Shown one piece after another: positions 27,088-36,205 of a stretch of DNA of 64,000 nt. The notes below the pieces were generated by a model. It was not told the origin of the DNA, searched no databases, and worked only from the letters and a program-made list of their open reading frames with translations. The position numbers and the translations under genes were made by a program. Each line of letters begins with the position of its first letter. Positions within the stretch are counted from its first letter, which is position 1. This DNA is from Aequoribacter sp003520285 (GTDB lineage Bacteria > Pseudomonadota > Gammaproteobacteria > Pseudomonadales > Halieaceae): NCBI GenBank assembly GCA_963966765.1, contig CAXAAR010000001.1, positions 1 to 64,000 on the forward strand, written 5' to 3'.

Positions 27088-28077
27088 ATGTCGACACTTC
27101 TCTCTTTAACGACGCCGGTGACCGCCGACGACAGCGCATCAGCAGCAGCCCTCTGCAAAGCGGCTGCCGATAGCTCTCGTATCCAGGTATTGGCTCTGCT
27201 CCACGAAAACTCGTTCAGCGTAGGCGAGCTAGTCGATATTTTGGATATCCGCCAGTCCGCTTTGAGCCACCACTTAAAAATACTGCTGCAAGCGCAGCTG
27301 GTCTCGACTCGCCGTGAGGGCAACTCGATTTTTTATCGGCAACACACGGTGACGGGGAGCGCGCCCCTCGACGCACTCCGTAAGGCGATCTTAACCGAAG
27401 CGTCTGTTGTGACACTCCCAGTGAAGACCACAGATCGATTGACTGCGATCTATGGCGCTCGAGCCAGTGCCTCAGTCGCATTTTTCAAAGCCAATGCTGA
27501 CAAATTCAGAAACGAACAGGATCTGATCGCCGACCATTACCATTATGGCGACGCTGTTGCTCAGCTACTCGATAACACCGCTTTTAGTGAGAACACGTCT
27601 GCCCTTGAAATCGGGCCTGGTGATGGCGCGTTCTTGCCCGAGCTAAGCCGACGATTCACCAAGGTCTACGCGCTCGACAACAGTGCAGAGATGCTTGCAA
27701 AAGCTCAGCGCTACTGCCGTGAACTTGGCTTCGACAACACAACTTATGTCAGCGGGGATACCACCACAGACGCACTCGCGGCAGAGAGTTTTCAATGCAT
27801 TGTGACCAATATGGTACTTCACCATGTGGCAGCTCCCGCGCAAATTTTCAGAGACATACGCCGCCTTCTGGCACCGCGAGGCATAGTCACGATCACCGAA
27901 CTGTGCCGACATGAACAAACTTGGGCTCACACGGCTTGCGGTGACCTATGGCTTGGCTTTGAGCCGGATGAGCTGAGTTCGTGGGCGCAGGCCGCTGGGC
28001 TTGCAGAACTCACTCAAACCATCTTAGCGCAGCGCAACGGATTTCAACTTCAAATAAGACAGTTTCAGCGTCTTTAA
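27088..28077 (+). CDS. ArsR-family regulator fused to a SAM-dependent methyltransferase domain (SahR-like)
   Basis: 329-residue two-domain protein. Residues about 15-100 are an ArsR winged helix-turn-helix (FSVGELVDILDIRQSALSHHLKIL, then STRREGNSIFY). Residues about 160-329 are a class I methyltransferase with motif I ALEIGPGDGAFLPEL and VTNMVLHHV. SahR proteins, which sense S-adenosylhomocysteine and control the methionine cycle in Proteobacteria, fit the genomic context (metK, ahcY, metF follow). The methyltransferase fold could supply the SAM/SAH sensor. The frame extends 26 codons upstream through the palindrome, but the ATG at 27088 fits the domain start and the promoter. Confidence 0.85.
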   Translation: MSTLLSLTTPVTADDSASAAALCKAAADSSRIQVLALLHENSFSVGELVDILDIRQSALSHHLKILLQAQLVSTRREGNSIFYRQHTVTGSAPLDALRKAILTEASVVTLPVKTTDRLTAIYGARASASVAFFKANADKFRNEQDLIADHYHYGDAVAQLLDNTAFSENTSALEIGPGDGAFLPELSRRFTKVYALDNSAEMLAKAQRYCRELGFDNTTYVSGDTTTDALAAESFQCIVTNMVLHHVAAPAQIFRDIRRLLAPRGIVTITELCRHEQTWAHTACGDLWLGFEPDELSSWAQAAGLAELTQTILAQRNGFQLQIRQFQRL

Positions 28078-28090
28078 CACAGGAATAACT

Positions 28091-29245
28091 ATGAGCGAGT
28101 ATTCAATCTTTACCTCGGAATCAGTTTCTGAGGGTCATCCCGACAAAGTGGCCGATCAAATATCAGACGCCATTCTGGATGCCATGTTGAAAGATGACCC
28201 CAACTCTCGAGTGGCAGTCGAAACCCTCGTCAAAACAGGGATGGTGATTGTTGCCGGCGAAGTCAGGACCGACACCTATGTTGACTTAGAAAATATCGTG
28301 CGCGGAGTGGTATTGGATATTGGCTATAACAGCTCTAAAGTCGGGTTTGATGGCGCCTCATGTGCGGTACTTAACGCGATCGGTAAACAGTCAGGTGATA
28401 TTGCCGTCGGTGTCGACGAAACCGACTCTAAAGAACAGGGTGCCGGTGATCAAGGGCTCATGTTCGGCTATGCGACCGATGAGACAGCGACGCTCATGCC
28501 AGCGCCTATCTTCTTCGCACACCGACTGGTAGAACGCCAAGCCGAGCTCCGCAAAAGCGGTCAGCTGGAATGGCTGAGGCCAGATGCGAAAAGTCAGGTG
28601 ACACTGCGCTACGAAGCGGGTCGCCCAGTTGCGGTCGATGCTGTGGTGCTGTCAACGCAGCACGATGAAGACATCAGCCAGACAGAACTGCAAGCTCTGG
28701 TGCTTGAACACATTATTCGGCCAGTGCTGCCGGCAGAGTGGCTCCATAGCGATACTCGGTATCATATCAACCCAACCGGTCGATTTATTATCGGTGGCCC
28801 GGTCGGAGATTGCGGATTAACCGGCAGGAAAATTATTGTCGATACGTACGGCGGCATGGCCCGACACGGCGGCGGGGCGTTCTCTGGTAAAGATCCCTCT
28901 AAGGTGGATCGATCGGCCGCCTATGCGGGTCGTTACGTGGCAAAGAATATCGTTGCGGCGGGTCTTGCAAAACGCTGTGAAATACAGGTGAGCTACGCTA
29001 TCGGCGTCTCTGAACCCACTTCGATCTCGATCAACACCTTCGGCACCGGCACTGTGCCAGACAGTACGATCGTGCAGCTGATCAGAGAACATTTTGATTT
29101 GAGGGCCGGCGGCCTCGTAGCCATGCTAGACCTGAAGCGGCCGATTTATCGGAAAACCGCCAGCTATGGCCATTTTGGCCGCGAAGAACCGGAATTCACC
29201 TGGGAAAAAACCGACAAAGTTGATCTTTTAAGACAAGCGCTATAA
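28091..29245 (+). CDS. metK: S-adenosylmethionine synthetase
   Basis: Makes SAM from methionine and ATP. The 384-residue product has SEGHPDKVADQISDA (ATP/methionine site), GAGDQGLMFGYATDE and GGGAFSGKDPSKVDRS. It lies 13 bp after the regulator with a GGAATA stretch upstream of the ATG, so it is second in the operon. It is expected to be repressed together with ahcY and metF by the upstream regulator. Confidence 0.98.
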   Translation: MSEYSIFTSESVSEGHPDKVADQISDAILDAMLKDDPNSRVAVETLVKTGMVIVAGEVRTDTYVDLENIVRGVVLDIGYNSSKVGFDGASCAVLNAIGKQSGDIAVGVDETDSKEQGAGDQGLMFGYATDETATLMPAPIFFAHRLVERQAELRKSGQLEWLRPDAKSQVTLRYEAGRPVAVDAVVLSTQHDEDISQTELQALVLEHIIRPVLPAEWLHSDTRYHINPTGRFIIGGPVGDCGLTGRKIIVDTYGGMARHGGGAFSGKDPSKVDRSAAYAGRYVAKNIVAAGLAKRCEIQVSYAIGVSEPTSISINTFGTGTVPDSTIVQLIREHFDLRAGGLVAMLDLKRPIYRKTASYGHFGREEPEFTWEKTDKVDLLRQAL

Positions 29246-29279
29246 ACCCATTTTTAGATTAAAGGTAGAGGAACAGACT

Positions 29280-30671
29280 ATGAGCACAGTAACCCAATTA
29301 CGACCGTTCGATGACTACAAAGTAGCAGATCTTTCACTCGCCGACTGGGGCCGCCGAGAACTCCGCATCGCTGAAGGTGAAATGCCTGCGCTGATGGCCA
29401 TGCGCGCCAAGTACAAAGCCGCTCAACCCCTTGCTGGTGCACGTATCCTCGGCTGCATCCACATGACCATTCAAACCGGCGTCCTAATCGAGACCCTGAT
29501 AGAACTGGGCGCAGAAGTGCGCTGGTCGTCGTGCAATATTTTCTCGACGCAAGATCACGCCGCAGCTGCGATCGCGGCCGCGGGTATTCCTGTTTACGCT
29601 TGGAAAGGCGAAACCGAAGAGGAGTATGAGTGGTGCATCGAACAGACGATCCTGAAAGACGGTAAACCATGGAATGCCAACATGATCCTCGACGACGGTG
29701 GCGACTTGACTGGTATTCTGCATGAGCGCTATCCACAAGTGCTCGAAAACGTCCACGGCATCACCGAAGAGACGACGACGGGCGTTCATCGATTGCTCGA
29801 GATGGTAAAAGCCGGTCAACTTAAAGTACCCGCGATTAACGTTAACGATGCGGTCACGAAAGCTAAAAATGACAACAAGTACGGCTGCCGCCACAGTCTG
29901 AGCGATGCTGTTAAGCGCGCGACGGATCACCTGCTGTCTGGCAAGAAAGCCTTGGTTATTGGCTACGGCGATGTCGGTAAAGGCTCAGCTCAATCGCTGC
30001 GTCAAGAAGGCATGATTGTGAAAGTCACTGAAGTTGATCCCATCTGCGCCATGCAGGCCTGCATGGATGGCTATGAAGTCGTGAGTCCATTTATTGACGG
30101 TATTAATGATGAGACCGATCAGTGTATCGATCACACTATCATGAGCAATGTGGATCTCTTGGTCACCGCCACCGGTAACTACAATGTATGTAATGCCGCC
30201 ATGCTCAGAGCCCTCAAGAGTGGTGCAGTTGTCTGTAATATTGGGCACTTTGATAACGAAATCGATACTGCCTATATGCGCAAGAACTGGGAGTGGGAAG
30301 AGGTCAAACCACAGGTGCACACGGTATACCGAGACCGAGCCAAGAATGACCACCTGCTGCTGCTATCTGAAGGCCGCTTAGTGAACCTTGGCAATGCCAC
30401 CGGTCACCCCTCGCGCATCATGGACGGCTCTTTTGCTAACCAAGTACTGGCACAAATTTATTTGTATGAGCGCAAGTTCGCCAACCTTGAGCCCGAGTTG
30501 CGTCAGCACGCCATCACCGTTGAAGTGCTACCCAAGCACCTTGATGAGGAAGTGGCAGAGCACATGGTCTCTGGATTCGGCGGTGTGATTACTCGGCTTA
30601 CTAAAGTGCAGGCCGACTACATCCACGTTGATGTCGCGGGCCCCTTCAAATCGGAGTCTTACAAGTACTAA
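29280..30671 (+). CDS. ahcY: Adenosylhomocysteinase
   Basis: NAD-dependent hydrolase splitting S-adenosylhomocysteine, the toxic product of methylation, into adenosine and homocysteine. The 463-residue product carries the NAD-binding VIGYGDVGKGSAQSLR, the catalytic region YGCRHSLSDAV, and the C-terminal GPFKSESYKY (conserved Lys/Tyr). A GAGGAA Shine-Dalgarno precedes the ATG. This is the one-step SAH route, not the Pfs/LuxS route. Its stop overlaps the metF start (TAATG). Confidence 0.98.
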   Translation: MSTVTQLRPFDDYKVADLSLADWGRRELRIAEGEMPALMAMRAKYKAAQPLAGARILGCIHMTIQTGVLIETLIELGAEVRWSSCNIFSTQDHAAAAIAAAGIPVYAWKGETEEEYEWCIEQTILKDGKPWNANMILDDGGDLTGILHERYPQVLENVHGITEETTTGVHRLLEMVKAGQLKVPAINVNDAVTKAKNDNKYGCRHSLSDAVKRATDHLLSGKKALVIGYGDVGKGSAQSLRQEGMIVKVTEVDPICAMQACMDGYEVVSPFIDGINDETDQCIDHTIMSNVDLLVTATGNYNVCNAAMLRALKSGAVVCNIGHFDNEIDTAYMRKNWEWEEVKPQVHTVYRDRAKNDHLLLLSEGRLVNLGNATGHPSRIMDGSFANQVLAQIYLYERKFANLEPELRQHAITVEVLPKHLDEEVAEHMVSGFGGVITRLTKVQADYIHVDVAGPFKSESYKY

Positions 30672-31525
30672 TGGCGACGCAACAACTCAGCTATGAATTT
30701 TTCCCGCCCAAGACCGATGCTGGGCGGGAAAAATTATTATCCCTTGTCATTCCGACTCTGATCACCACAAACCCCGCCTATGTGTCTGTCACCTATGGCG
30801 CGGGTGGATCCACCCGAGACAACACCATTGGCACGGTCTCCGCAATTCACGAATTGGGCATCGAGGTCGCGCCGCATCTGAGCTTTGGCACTGATTCCGA
30901 AGATCGAATGGGCGAACTACTACGTCACTATCAAACTATGGGCATCAAACGTTTGGTGGCTTTGCGAGGTGATTTACCCTCCGGATCTGGCGGCAGTCAA
31001 CAGCTAGTGTATGCCAGCGAGCTGGTTAAGTTTATCAGGGCGCAAACCGGTGATCAGTTCACCATAGAAGTGGCGGCGTATCCCGAAATTCATCCAGAGG
31101 CGAAGTCCTATTCGGCAGATATCGAGAACTTAAAACGAAAATTTGATGCCGGAGCTGACGCCGCCATCACGCAGTATTTTTTCAGTGTCGATGCCTACAC
31201 CTCGTTTGTCGACAGCTGCAGACAGATGGGTATTACCAAGCCGATTTACCCAGGTATCATGCCGATCACAAACTACGACAATCTAGCTCGATTTTCGCGC
31301 AACTGCGGTGCAGATATTCCCCGCTGGCTCGATAAAAAGCTGGCTAACTTTGGTAGTGACAACGCTGCTCTAACTCTTTTTGGTCAAACATTTATCACCG
31401 ATTTATGTCAGAAACTACTCGCATCTGGTGCGCCGGGGATACACTTCTATACAATGAACCAAATAGAGCCGATCATGTCGATCGTGTCAGAACTCAAGCG
31501 TGCGGGATATTTTGCGAGTCAATAG
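30671..31525 (+). CDS. metF: Methylenetetrahydrofolate reductase
   Basis: FAD enzyme that makes 5-methyltetrahydrofolate for methionine synthesis. The 284-residue TIM-barrel has YEFFPPKTDAGREKL, SVTYGAGGSTRDNT, ALRGDLP and the C-terminal HFYTMN. It overlaps ahcY by one base and closes the regulator-metK-ahcY-metF set, so SAM production, SAH removal and methyl supply are under one promoter. Confidence 0.97.
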   Translation: MATQQLSYEFFPPKTDAGREKLLSLVIPTLITTNPAYVSVTYGAGGSTRDNTIGTVSAIHELGIEVAPHLSFGTDSEDRMGELLRHYQTMGIKRLVALRGDLPSGSGGSQQLVYASELVKFIRAQTGDQFTIEVAAYPEIHPEAKSYSADIENLKRKFDAGADAAITQYFFSVDAYTSFVDSCRQMGITKPIYPGIMPITNYDNLARFSRNCGADIPRWLDKKLANFGSDNAALTLFGQTFITDLCQKLLASGAPGIHFYTMNQIEPIMSIVSELKRAGYFASQ

Positions 31526-32240
31526 AATCTTCACCCCTCAAACTCTCCTACCACAAACCAATATTGTCTTGGAGGCTAATGCAAGTCAGCACTTACTGCG
31601 CGTGCTGAGGCTAAAAATCGGGGCAATGGTCACCCTGTTCAATGGCGACGGTCATGATTATCAAGCTGAGCTTGTCGGCGAAGACAAAAAATGTGCCCAC
31701 TTCAGTGTCCTAGGCCGCACCCTCAATACCACGGAATCGCCCTTATTCACTGAACTTGGGATCGTTATCTCGAAGGGCGATCGAATGGATACCGTGGTCC
31801 AGAAAGCAACCGAGCTTGGCGTGAACGTGATCTATCCGCTCACAAGCGAGCGTTGCGATGTTAAGCTGGTGCCAGAACGCGCAGAGAAACGTCGCCTCCA
31901 CTGGCAAAAAGTTGCCATTGCGGCGTGCGAGCAATGTGGCAGAGCAGTGGTGCCAACGGTGCATCCAATACAACCACTCGAGCAATGGATCAAATCAGCG
32001 CAAGCCGACCTTGCCGTGATCCTGCACCACCGATCGGAACCAGCAGCTTGGCCGACTAGCGTGTCCAGCGCTTGTGTCTTGATTGGCCCAGAGGGCGGGT
32101 TCTCAGAGGCCGAGGTAACAGCTGCGGAAAAGCAATCGTTCAAAGCCTGCGTACTAGGTCCGCGGGTATTGCGAACTGAAACCGCGCCGATTACAGCATT
32201 GAGTATTTTACAGCAGCGCTTTGGTGACTTTACACTGTAG
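31512..32240 (+). CDS. rsmE: RsmE, 16S rRNA m3U1498 methyltransferase
   Basis: SPOUT-fold enzyme methylating U1498 of 16S rRNA with SAM. Motifs are ISKGDRMDTVVQKATELGV, LIGPEGGFSEAEV and LGPRVLRTETAPITAL. The TTG at 31512 gives the family-like N-terminus MRVNRIF and 242 residues; a GTG at 31500 is also possible and adds four residues. The start lies within the end of metF, so it may be coupled to the methyl-cycle operon. Confidence 0.93.
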   Translation: MRVNRIFTPQTLLPQTNIVLEANASQHLLRVLRLKIGAMVTLFNGDGHDYQAELVGEDKKCAHFSVLGRTLNTTESPLFTELGIVISKGDRMDTVVQKATELGVNVIYPLTSERCDVKLVPERAEKRRLHWQKVAIAACEQCGRAVVPTVHPIQPLEQWIKSAQADLAVILHHRSEPAAWPTSVSSACVLIGPEGGFSEAEVTAAEKQSFKACVLGPRVLRTETAPITALSILQQRFGDFTL

Positions 32241-32266
32241 CGGCCCCCGACTACGAGGATGATAAT

Positions 32267-33217
32267 ATGACAGCCATCGGCATTGTCATGGACCCAATCG
32301 AACAGATCAATTACAAAAAAGACAGCTCGCTCGCAATGCTCTGGGCCGCTGCCGCTCGCGGTTGGGATCTCTGGTACCTGACACCCAGCGATTTGTTCGT
32401 CACCGAGGGTCGAGCCTACGGCAGGATGCGACCCTTACAAGTGTTTAAGAATCCAGATCATTTCTTTGACTACGGCGCACCAGAAACACTGGAGCTCGCA
32501 ACCCTCGATGTCATCTTAATGAGACGAGATCCACCCTTTGATAACGAATACGTCTACACCACGCACATGCTCGAAATGGCCGAAAAGTTAGGGACTCTAG
32601 TGGTCAATCGCTGTCAATCTCTGCGTGACTGCAATGAAAAAATGTTTGCCACTCAGTTTCCCAGTTGTTGCCCGCCTCTGTTGGTCAGTCGTGATCCCAG
32701 CGCCCTAAAAAGTTTCCATCAAGAGCATAGTGATGTGATTTTCAAGCCCCTTCATGGCATGGGCGGCAGCGCGATTTTTAGAGTCAAGTACGACGATCCG
32801 AACGTGAATGTGATTCTCGAAACACTCACCAAGTTTGGCACTGAAACCATCATGGCACAGCGTTACTTGCCCGAGATAAAAGAGGGTGACAAACGTATCC
32901 TGATGATCAATGGTGAGCCGGTACCTTATTGTCTGGCTCGTGTACCTTCGAGTGGTGAAACACGGGGTAACCTGGCTGCGGGCGGGACCGGCAGAGCTCA
33001 ACCACTGAGCGACAGAGATCGCTGGATTGCCGAGCAAGTGGGTCCAACCTTGAAAGAAAAAGGGCTGTTGTTCGTAGGACTCGATGTGATCGGAGACTTT
33101 CTGACCGAAATAAACGTCACCAGCCCAACCTGCATACGCGAGATTGATGCTGCTTACGAACTCGATATTGCCGGTCAACTTATGGACACCATAGCGGCCT
33201 TAAAGGGATGGTCTTGA
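32267..33217 (+). CDS. gshB: Glutathione synthetase
   Basis: ATP-grasp ligase joining gamma-glutamylcysteine and glycine. The 316-residue product has GIVMDPIEQINYKKDSS, MRRDPPFDNEYVYTTHMLE, the ATP-grasp loop KPLHGMGGSAIFRV and the metal-binding EINVTSPTCIREID. A GAGGATGATA Shine-Dalgarno region precedes the ATG. It starts the conserved gshB-tonB-yqgE-ruvX block seen in Pseudomonas. Confidence 0.97.
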   Translation: MTAIGIVMDPIEQINYKKDSSLAMLWAAAARGWDLWYLTPSDLFVTEGRAYGRMRPLQVFKNPDHFFDYGAPETLELATLDVILMRRDPPFDNEYVYTTHMLEMAEKLGTLVVNRCQSLRDCNEKMFATQFPSCCPPLLVSRDPSALKSFHQEHSDVIFKPLHGMGGSAIFRVKYDDPNVNVILETLTKFGTETIMAQRYLPEIKEGDKRILMINGEPVPYCLARVPSSGETRGNLAAGGTGRAQPLSDRDRWIAEQVGPTLKEKGLLFVGLDVIGDFLTEINVTSPTCIREIDAAYELDIAGQLMDTIAALKGWS

Positions 33218-33221
33218 TTCT

Positions 33222-34040
33222 GTGACGGATCGCGGTAGCCTGATCGTTCTGTGCGGATTCTTCGCTTTTTTAGTTCACGCAGCCCTCATTTTAGGTCTTA
33301 ATTTTGGTGCATCGGTCAATCAAGAGAACATCAAGCAGTTAGAGGTGACGCTATCTACTGTGACTCGGGTCAGACACGAGAACACTTTTTCCAAGCTTGC
33401 CCAAACCGATCAGATTGCCAGCGGACACAAAGACGAGCGCGATGAGCGCGGCGCGTCGACTCCCTCTACTATGGCTGCCCGGGAAACACAGCAAGGGCAG
33501 ACGGCCAACGATACCAACGACCGGCCCGCATTAACGGCAGTGAATGGACCTGATCTGCGCCAGTTAATGCCGCAAAAATCGCAAGGCGCACCCGAACCTG
33601 ACGCCAGTAACCGGGATGCCCAACAAGAGATAGAACAGCTCGCGAATCTGCAACTAGAGTACGCTCATACTCAGATTGCCCTAAACGCTGCGCCGAGAGT
33701 TCTGCGAATCGACTCACAGGCGGCCAAGGCGAGTGTGGAAGCCGAGTACCTGCGCCTGTGGCGACAAAGTATCGAAACCATCGGTAATCAATACTATCCT
33801 GAGAGCTCAAGGCGTTATGGCATCTATGGCGATGTGCGGGTATTAGTGGCGATTGGCTTTGACGGGAGACTCCTAGAGACCCGATTGCTGGCGTCTTCAG
33901 GACACGCGGTATTGGATCAGGCGGTGACAAAAATCGTTCGCCTGGCGGCTCCCTATCCCCCATTTCCACCAGAGATGCGAGACAAAGCAGATCAGATCCA
34001 AATTGTCCGAACTTGGGAATTTAAACCGATCCCACAATAA
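33222..34040 (+). CDS. TonB-family protein
   Basis: 272-residue energy-coupling-like protein, syntenic with the Pseudomonas tonB paralogue between gshB and algH. One N-terminal transmembrane helix (about 6-27), a polar linker rich in Gln, Asp and Thr instead of the usual Pro-Lys run, then a TonB C-terminal domain (VRVLVAIGFDGRLLETRLLASSGHAVLDQAV, split here as two adjacent beta/alpha segments, and ending IVRTWEFKP). In Pseudomonas aeruginosa the equivalent protein affects motility and pili rather than iron uptake. GTG start 4 bp after gshB. Confidence 0.88.
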   Translation: MTDRGSLIVLCGFFAFLVHAALILGLNFGASVNQENIKQLEVTLSTVTRVRHENTFSKLAQTDQIASGHKDERDERGASTPSTMAARETQQGQTANDTNDRPALTAVNGPDLRQLMPQKSQGAPEPDASNRDAQQEIEQLANLQLEYAHTQIALNAAPRVLRIDSQAAKASVEAEYLRLWRQSIETIGNQYYPESSRRYGIYGDVRVLVAIGFDGRLLETRLLASSGHAVLDQAVTKIVRLAAPYPPFPPEMRDKADQIQIVRTWEFKPIPQ

Positions 34041-34103
34041 CACTTTTCATCGCTCTGAAAACTGGCTATCGTTATGGCTACTGAGTAGGTTATGGGAGTC
34101 GTT

Positions 34104-34664
34104 ATGCAAGTCTCTAGCTTAAAGAATCACCTGCTCATCGCAATGCCTTCCCTCAATGCCGGTTTCTTTAGCCAAAGCGTGACTTTTCTGTGCGAACACG
34201 ATGAGCATGGGGCGATGGGCATTGTGCTTAATAAACCACTCGAATTTGAACTCGAGCATGTACTAGCGCAGCTCGATATTCCCTGCTCTCCGGCGGTAGG
34301 ACGATTACCTGTCTTGTCTGGTGGTCCAGTGCAGCCTGAGCACGGATTCATCTTGCACTCCTATGACGGCACCATTTATGACAGTACGCTTGCCGTCAGC
34401 GACGAGATCGCACTCACTACATCGCTCGATATCATGCAGGCCATCGGCCACAGCACGGGCCCACAGGAATTTACTCTGGCTCTTGGCTATGCCGGTTGGG
34501 GTAGCGGACAACTAGAACAAGAAATCAGCGATAACAGCTGGTTGACGGTTCCCGCCAGTCCTGAGCTCGTCTTTAATACTAAAGCGGCTGATTTAGTCCG
34601 TTTAGCCAGTCTGCAGCTCGGCATCGACATTCACCTGATGCCCACTCGAGCAGGGCATGCCTAA
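34104..34664 (+). CDS. yqgE: YqgE/AlgH family protein
   Basis: 186-residue protein of the DUF179 (UPF0301) family, known as AlgH in Pseudomonas, where it influences alginate regulation; biochemical role unsettled. Motifs are HLLIAMPSL, FLCEHDEHGAMGIVLNKPL, LSGGPVQPEHGFILH and LGYAGWGSGQLEQEI. The ATG at 34104 has GGGAG 5 nt upstream and gives the family N-terminus; an ATG at 34092 is in frame. It overlaps ruvX by 8 bp. Confidence 0.93.
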   Translation: MQVSSLKNHLLIAMPSLNAGFFSQSVTFLCEHDEHGAMGIVLNKPLEFELEHVLAQLDIPCSPAVGRLPVLSGGPVQPEHGFILHSYDGTIYDSTLAVSDEIALTTSLDIMQAIGHSTGPQEFTLALGYAGWGSGQLEQEISDNSWLTVPASPELVFNTKAADLVRLASLQLGIDIHLMPTRAGHA

Positions 34665-35088
34665 ACCAACAACCGCACTGTGCTTTGACTACGGCCTGGC
34701 CCAGATCGGGGTGGCCGTCGGAAACTCACAGCTCTGCAGTGCTCAACCACTGTGTACCCTCTCGGCGACAGATGGCATCCCCAAATGGGAGCAGATCGAG
34801 ACCCTTATCACAACTTGGAAGCCCGATATATTGCTGGTGGGTGAACCTAAGCATATGGATGGCAGTGAGAGTGACATGGCGCGAAGAGCGCTCAAGTTTG
34901 CGCGTCGATTAGAGGGGCGCTTCGGTCTACCCATCGGGCTGATAGATGAACGTCTTAGCAGCTTCGAAGCCAAGCAAAATGCCAAGGCACAAGGCCATTC
35001 AGGCGACTATAAGAAAATGCCCATCGATGCCCTTGCGGCAGCCCTTCTTCTTGAAAGCTACTGGGCTGAAAGCACCACTACTGGCTAG
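34657..35088 (+). CDS. ruvX: RuvX/YqgF, putative pre-16S rRNA nuclease
   Basis: 143-residue RNase H-fold protein linked to 16S rRNA 5'-end maturation. Visible motifs are LCFDYGLAQIGVAVGN (first catalytic Asp), LLVGEPKHMDGSES and the second acidic site LIDERLSSFEA. It is translationally coupled to yqgE and converges on pilT with a 4-bp overlap. Confidence 0.95.
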   Translation: MPKPTTALCFDYGLAQIGVAVGNSQLCSAQPLCTLSATDGIPKWEQIETLITTWKPDILLVGEPKHMDGSESDMARRALKFARRLEGRFGLPIGLIDERLSSFEAKQNAKAQGHSGDYKKMPIDALAAALLLESYWAESTTTG

Positions 35089-36122
35089 ACAAAATTCTCT
35101 GGAGACCGCGCTTTCTCGCGGGCAACTTCTTTGGTGATAACTCGATCGGCTACCAAATCAAGCAGACACTGATCCATGGTCTGCATTCCTACCGCCTGAC
35201 CCGTTTGAATCGCCGAATACATTTGCGCGATTTTATCTTCTCGGATCAAGTTTCTGATCGCAGGGGTTCCGCGCATAATTTCGTGCGCCGCCACACGGCC
35301 TCCCGTTTGCCGCTTCAGTAGAGTTTGGGAAATAACGGCTTGAAGAGATTCAGAGAGCATCGACCTGACCATCGCTTTCTCGGCGGCCGGAAACACATCA
35401 ACAATACGATCGATCGTTTTCGCCGCCGAGGTGGTGTGCAAAGTGCCAAAAACCAGATGGCCGGTCTCTGCAGCAGTGAGTGCCAAACGAATAGTTTCCA
35501 AATCGCGCATCTCTCCGACCAGAATAATATCGGGGTCTTCACGTAAGGCTGATCGCAGCGCCTCTGCGAATCCCAAGGTATCGCGATGCACCTCTCGCTG
35601 ATTCACTAAGCACTTTTTACTTTCATGCACAAATTCAATGGGATCTTCGATCGTTAAGATGTGTTCGTGCGTGTTGTCGTTTATATAATCAATCATCGCG
35701 GCCAGTGTGGTCGACTTACCTGAACCGGTCGGGCCGGTCACCAACACAAGACCTCGGGGCATCATAGAGATGTCCCTAAACACCTTACCCATTCCCAAGC
35801 TTTCCATGGGTAGCACTCGAGATGGAATGATTCTAAAGACGCCACCGCAACCCCTGTTATGATTGAACGCATTGACTCGAAATCGAGCGACACCTGGTAC
35901 TTCGAACGAAAAATCAGTCTCGAAAAACTCCTCAAAGTCCTTCCGCTGCTTGTCGTTCATAATTTCGTAAATAAGCTCTTGCACCTCGTTGTGACTCATC
36001 GCTGGAAGATTAATTCGTCGAACATCGCCATCAACCCGAATCATAGGGGGTAATCCAGCAGATAAATGCAGATCCGATGCGTTCTGTTTAGCACTAAAAG
36101 CCAGCAGCTCTGTAATATCCAA
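35085..36122 (-). CDS. pilT: PilT, type IV pilus retraction ATPase
   Basis: Hexameric ATPase that depolymerises type IV pili for twitching motility and DNA uptake. Walker A is GPTGSGKSTTLAA; the Asp box, Walker B (DPDIILVGEMRDLET) and His box (GHLVFGTLHTTSA) are intact, and AIRNLIREDK is the AIRNLIRE motif needed for retraction. The TTG at 36122 is preferred: AGGGGAG lies 6 nt upstream and the resulting 345 residues match the family. An ATG at 36161 adds 13 residues but has no Shine-Dalgarno. No pilU follows in this window. Confidence 0.95.
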   Translation of the reverse strand: MDITELLAFSAKQNASDLHLSAGLPPMIRVDGDVRRINLPAMSHNEVQELIYEIMNDKQRKDFEEFFETDFSFEVPGVARFRVNAFNHNRGCGGVFRIIPSRVLPMESLGMGKVFRDISMMPRGLVLVTGPTGSGKSTTLAAMIDYINDNTHEHILTIEDPIEFVHESKKCLVNQREVHRDTLGFAEALRSALREDPDIILVGEMRDLETIRLALTAAETGHLVFGTLHTTSAAKTIDRIVDVFPAAEKAMVRSMLSESLQAVISQTLLKRQTGGRVAAHEIMRGTPAIRNLIREDKIAQMYSAIQTGQAVGMQTMDQCLLDLVADRVITKEVAREKARSPENFV

Positions 36123-36205
36123 CCCAAACTCCCCTAAATTCTCAGTCTCGACCCAGCTCATTCAGTTACACTATGAGTCGGGAACACCTAAGGTAGTATT
36201 AGCGA

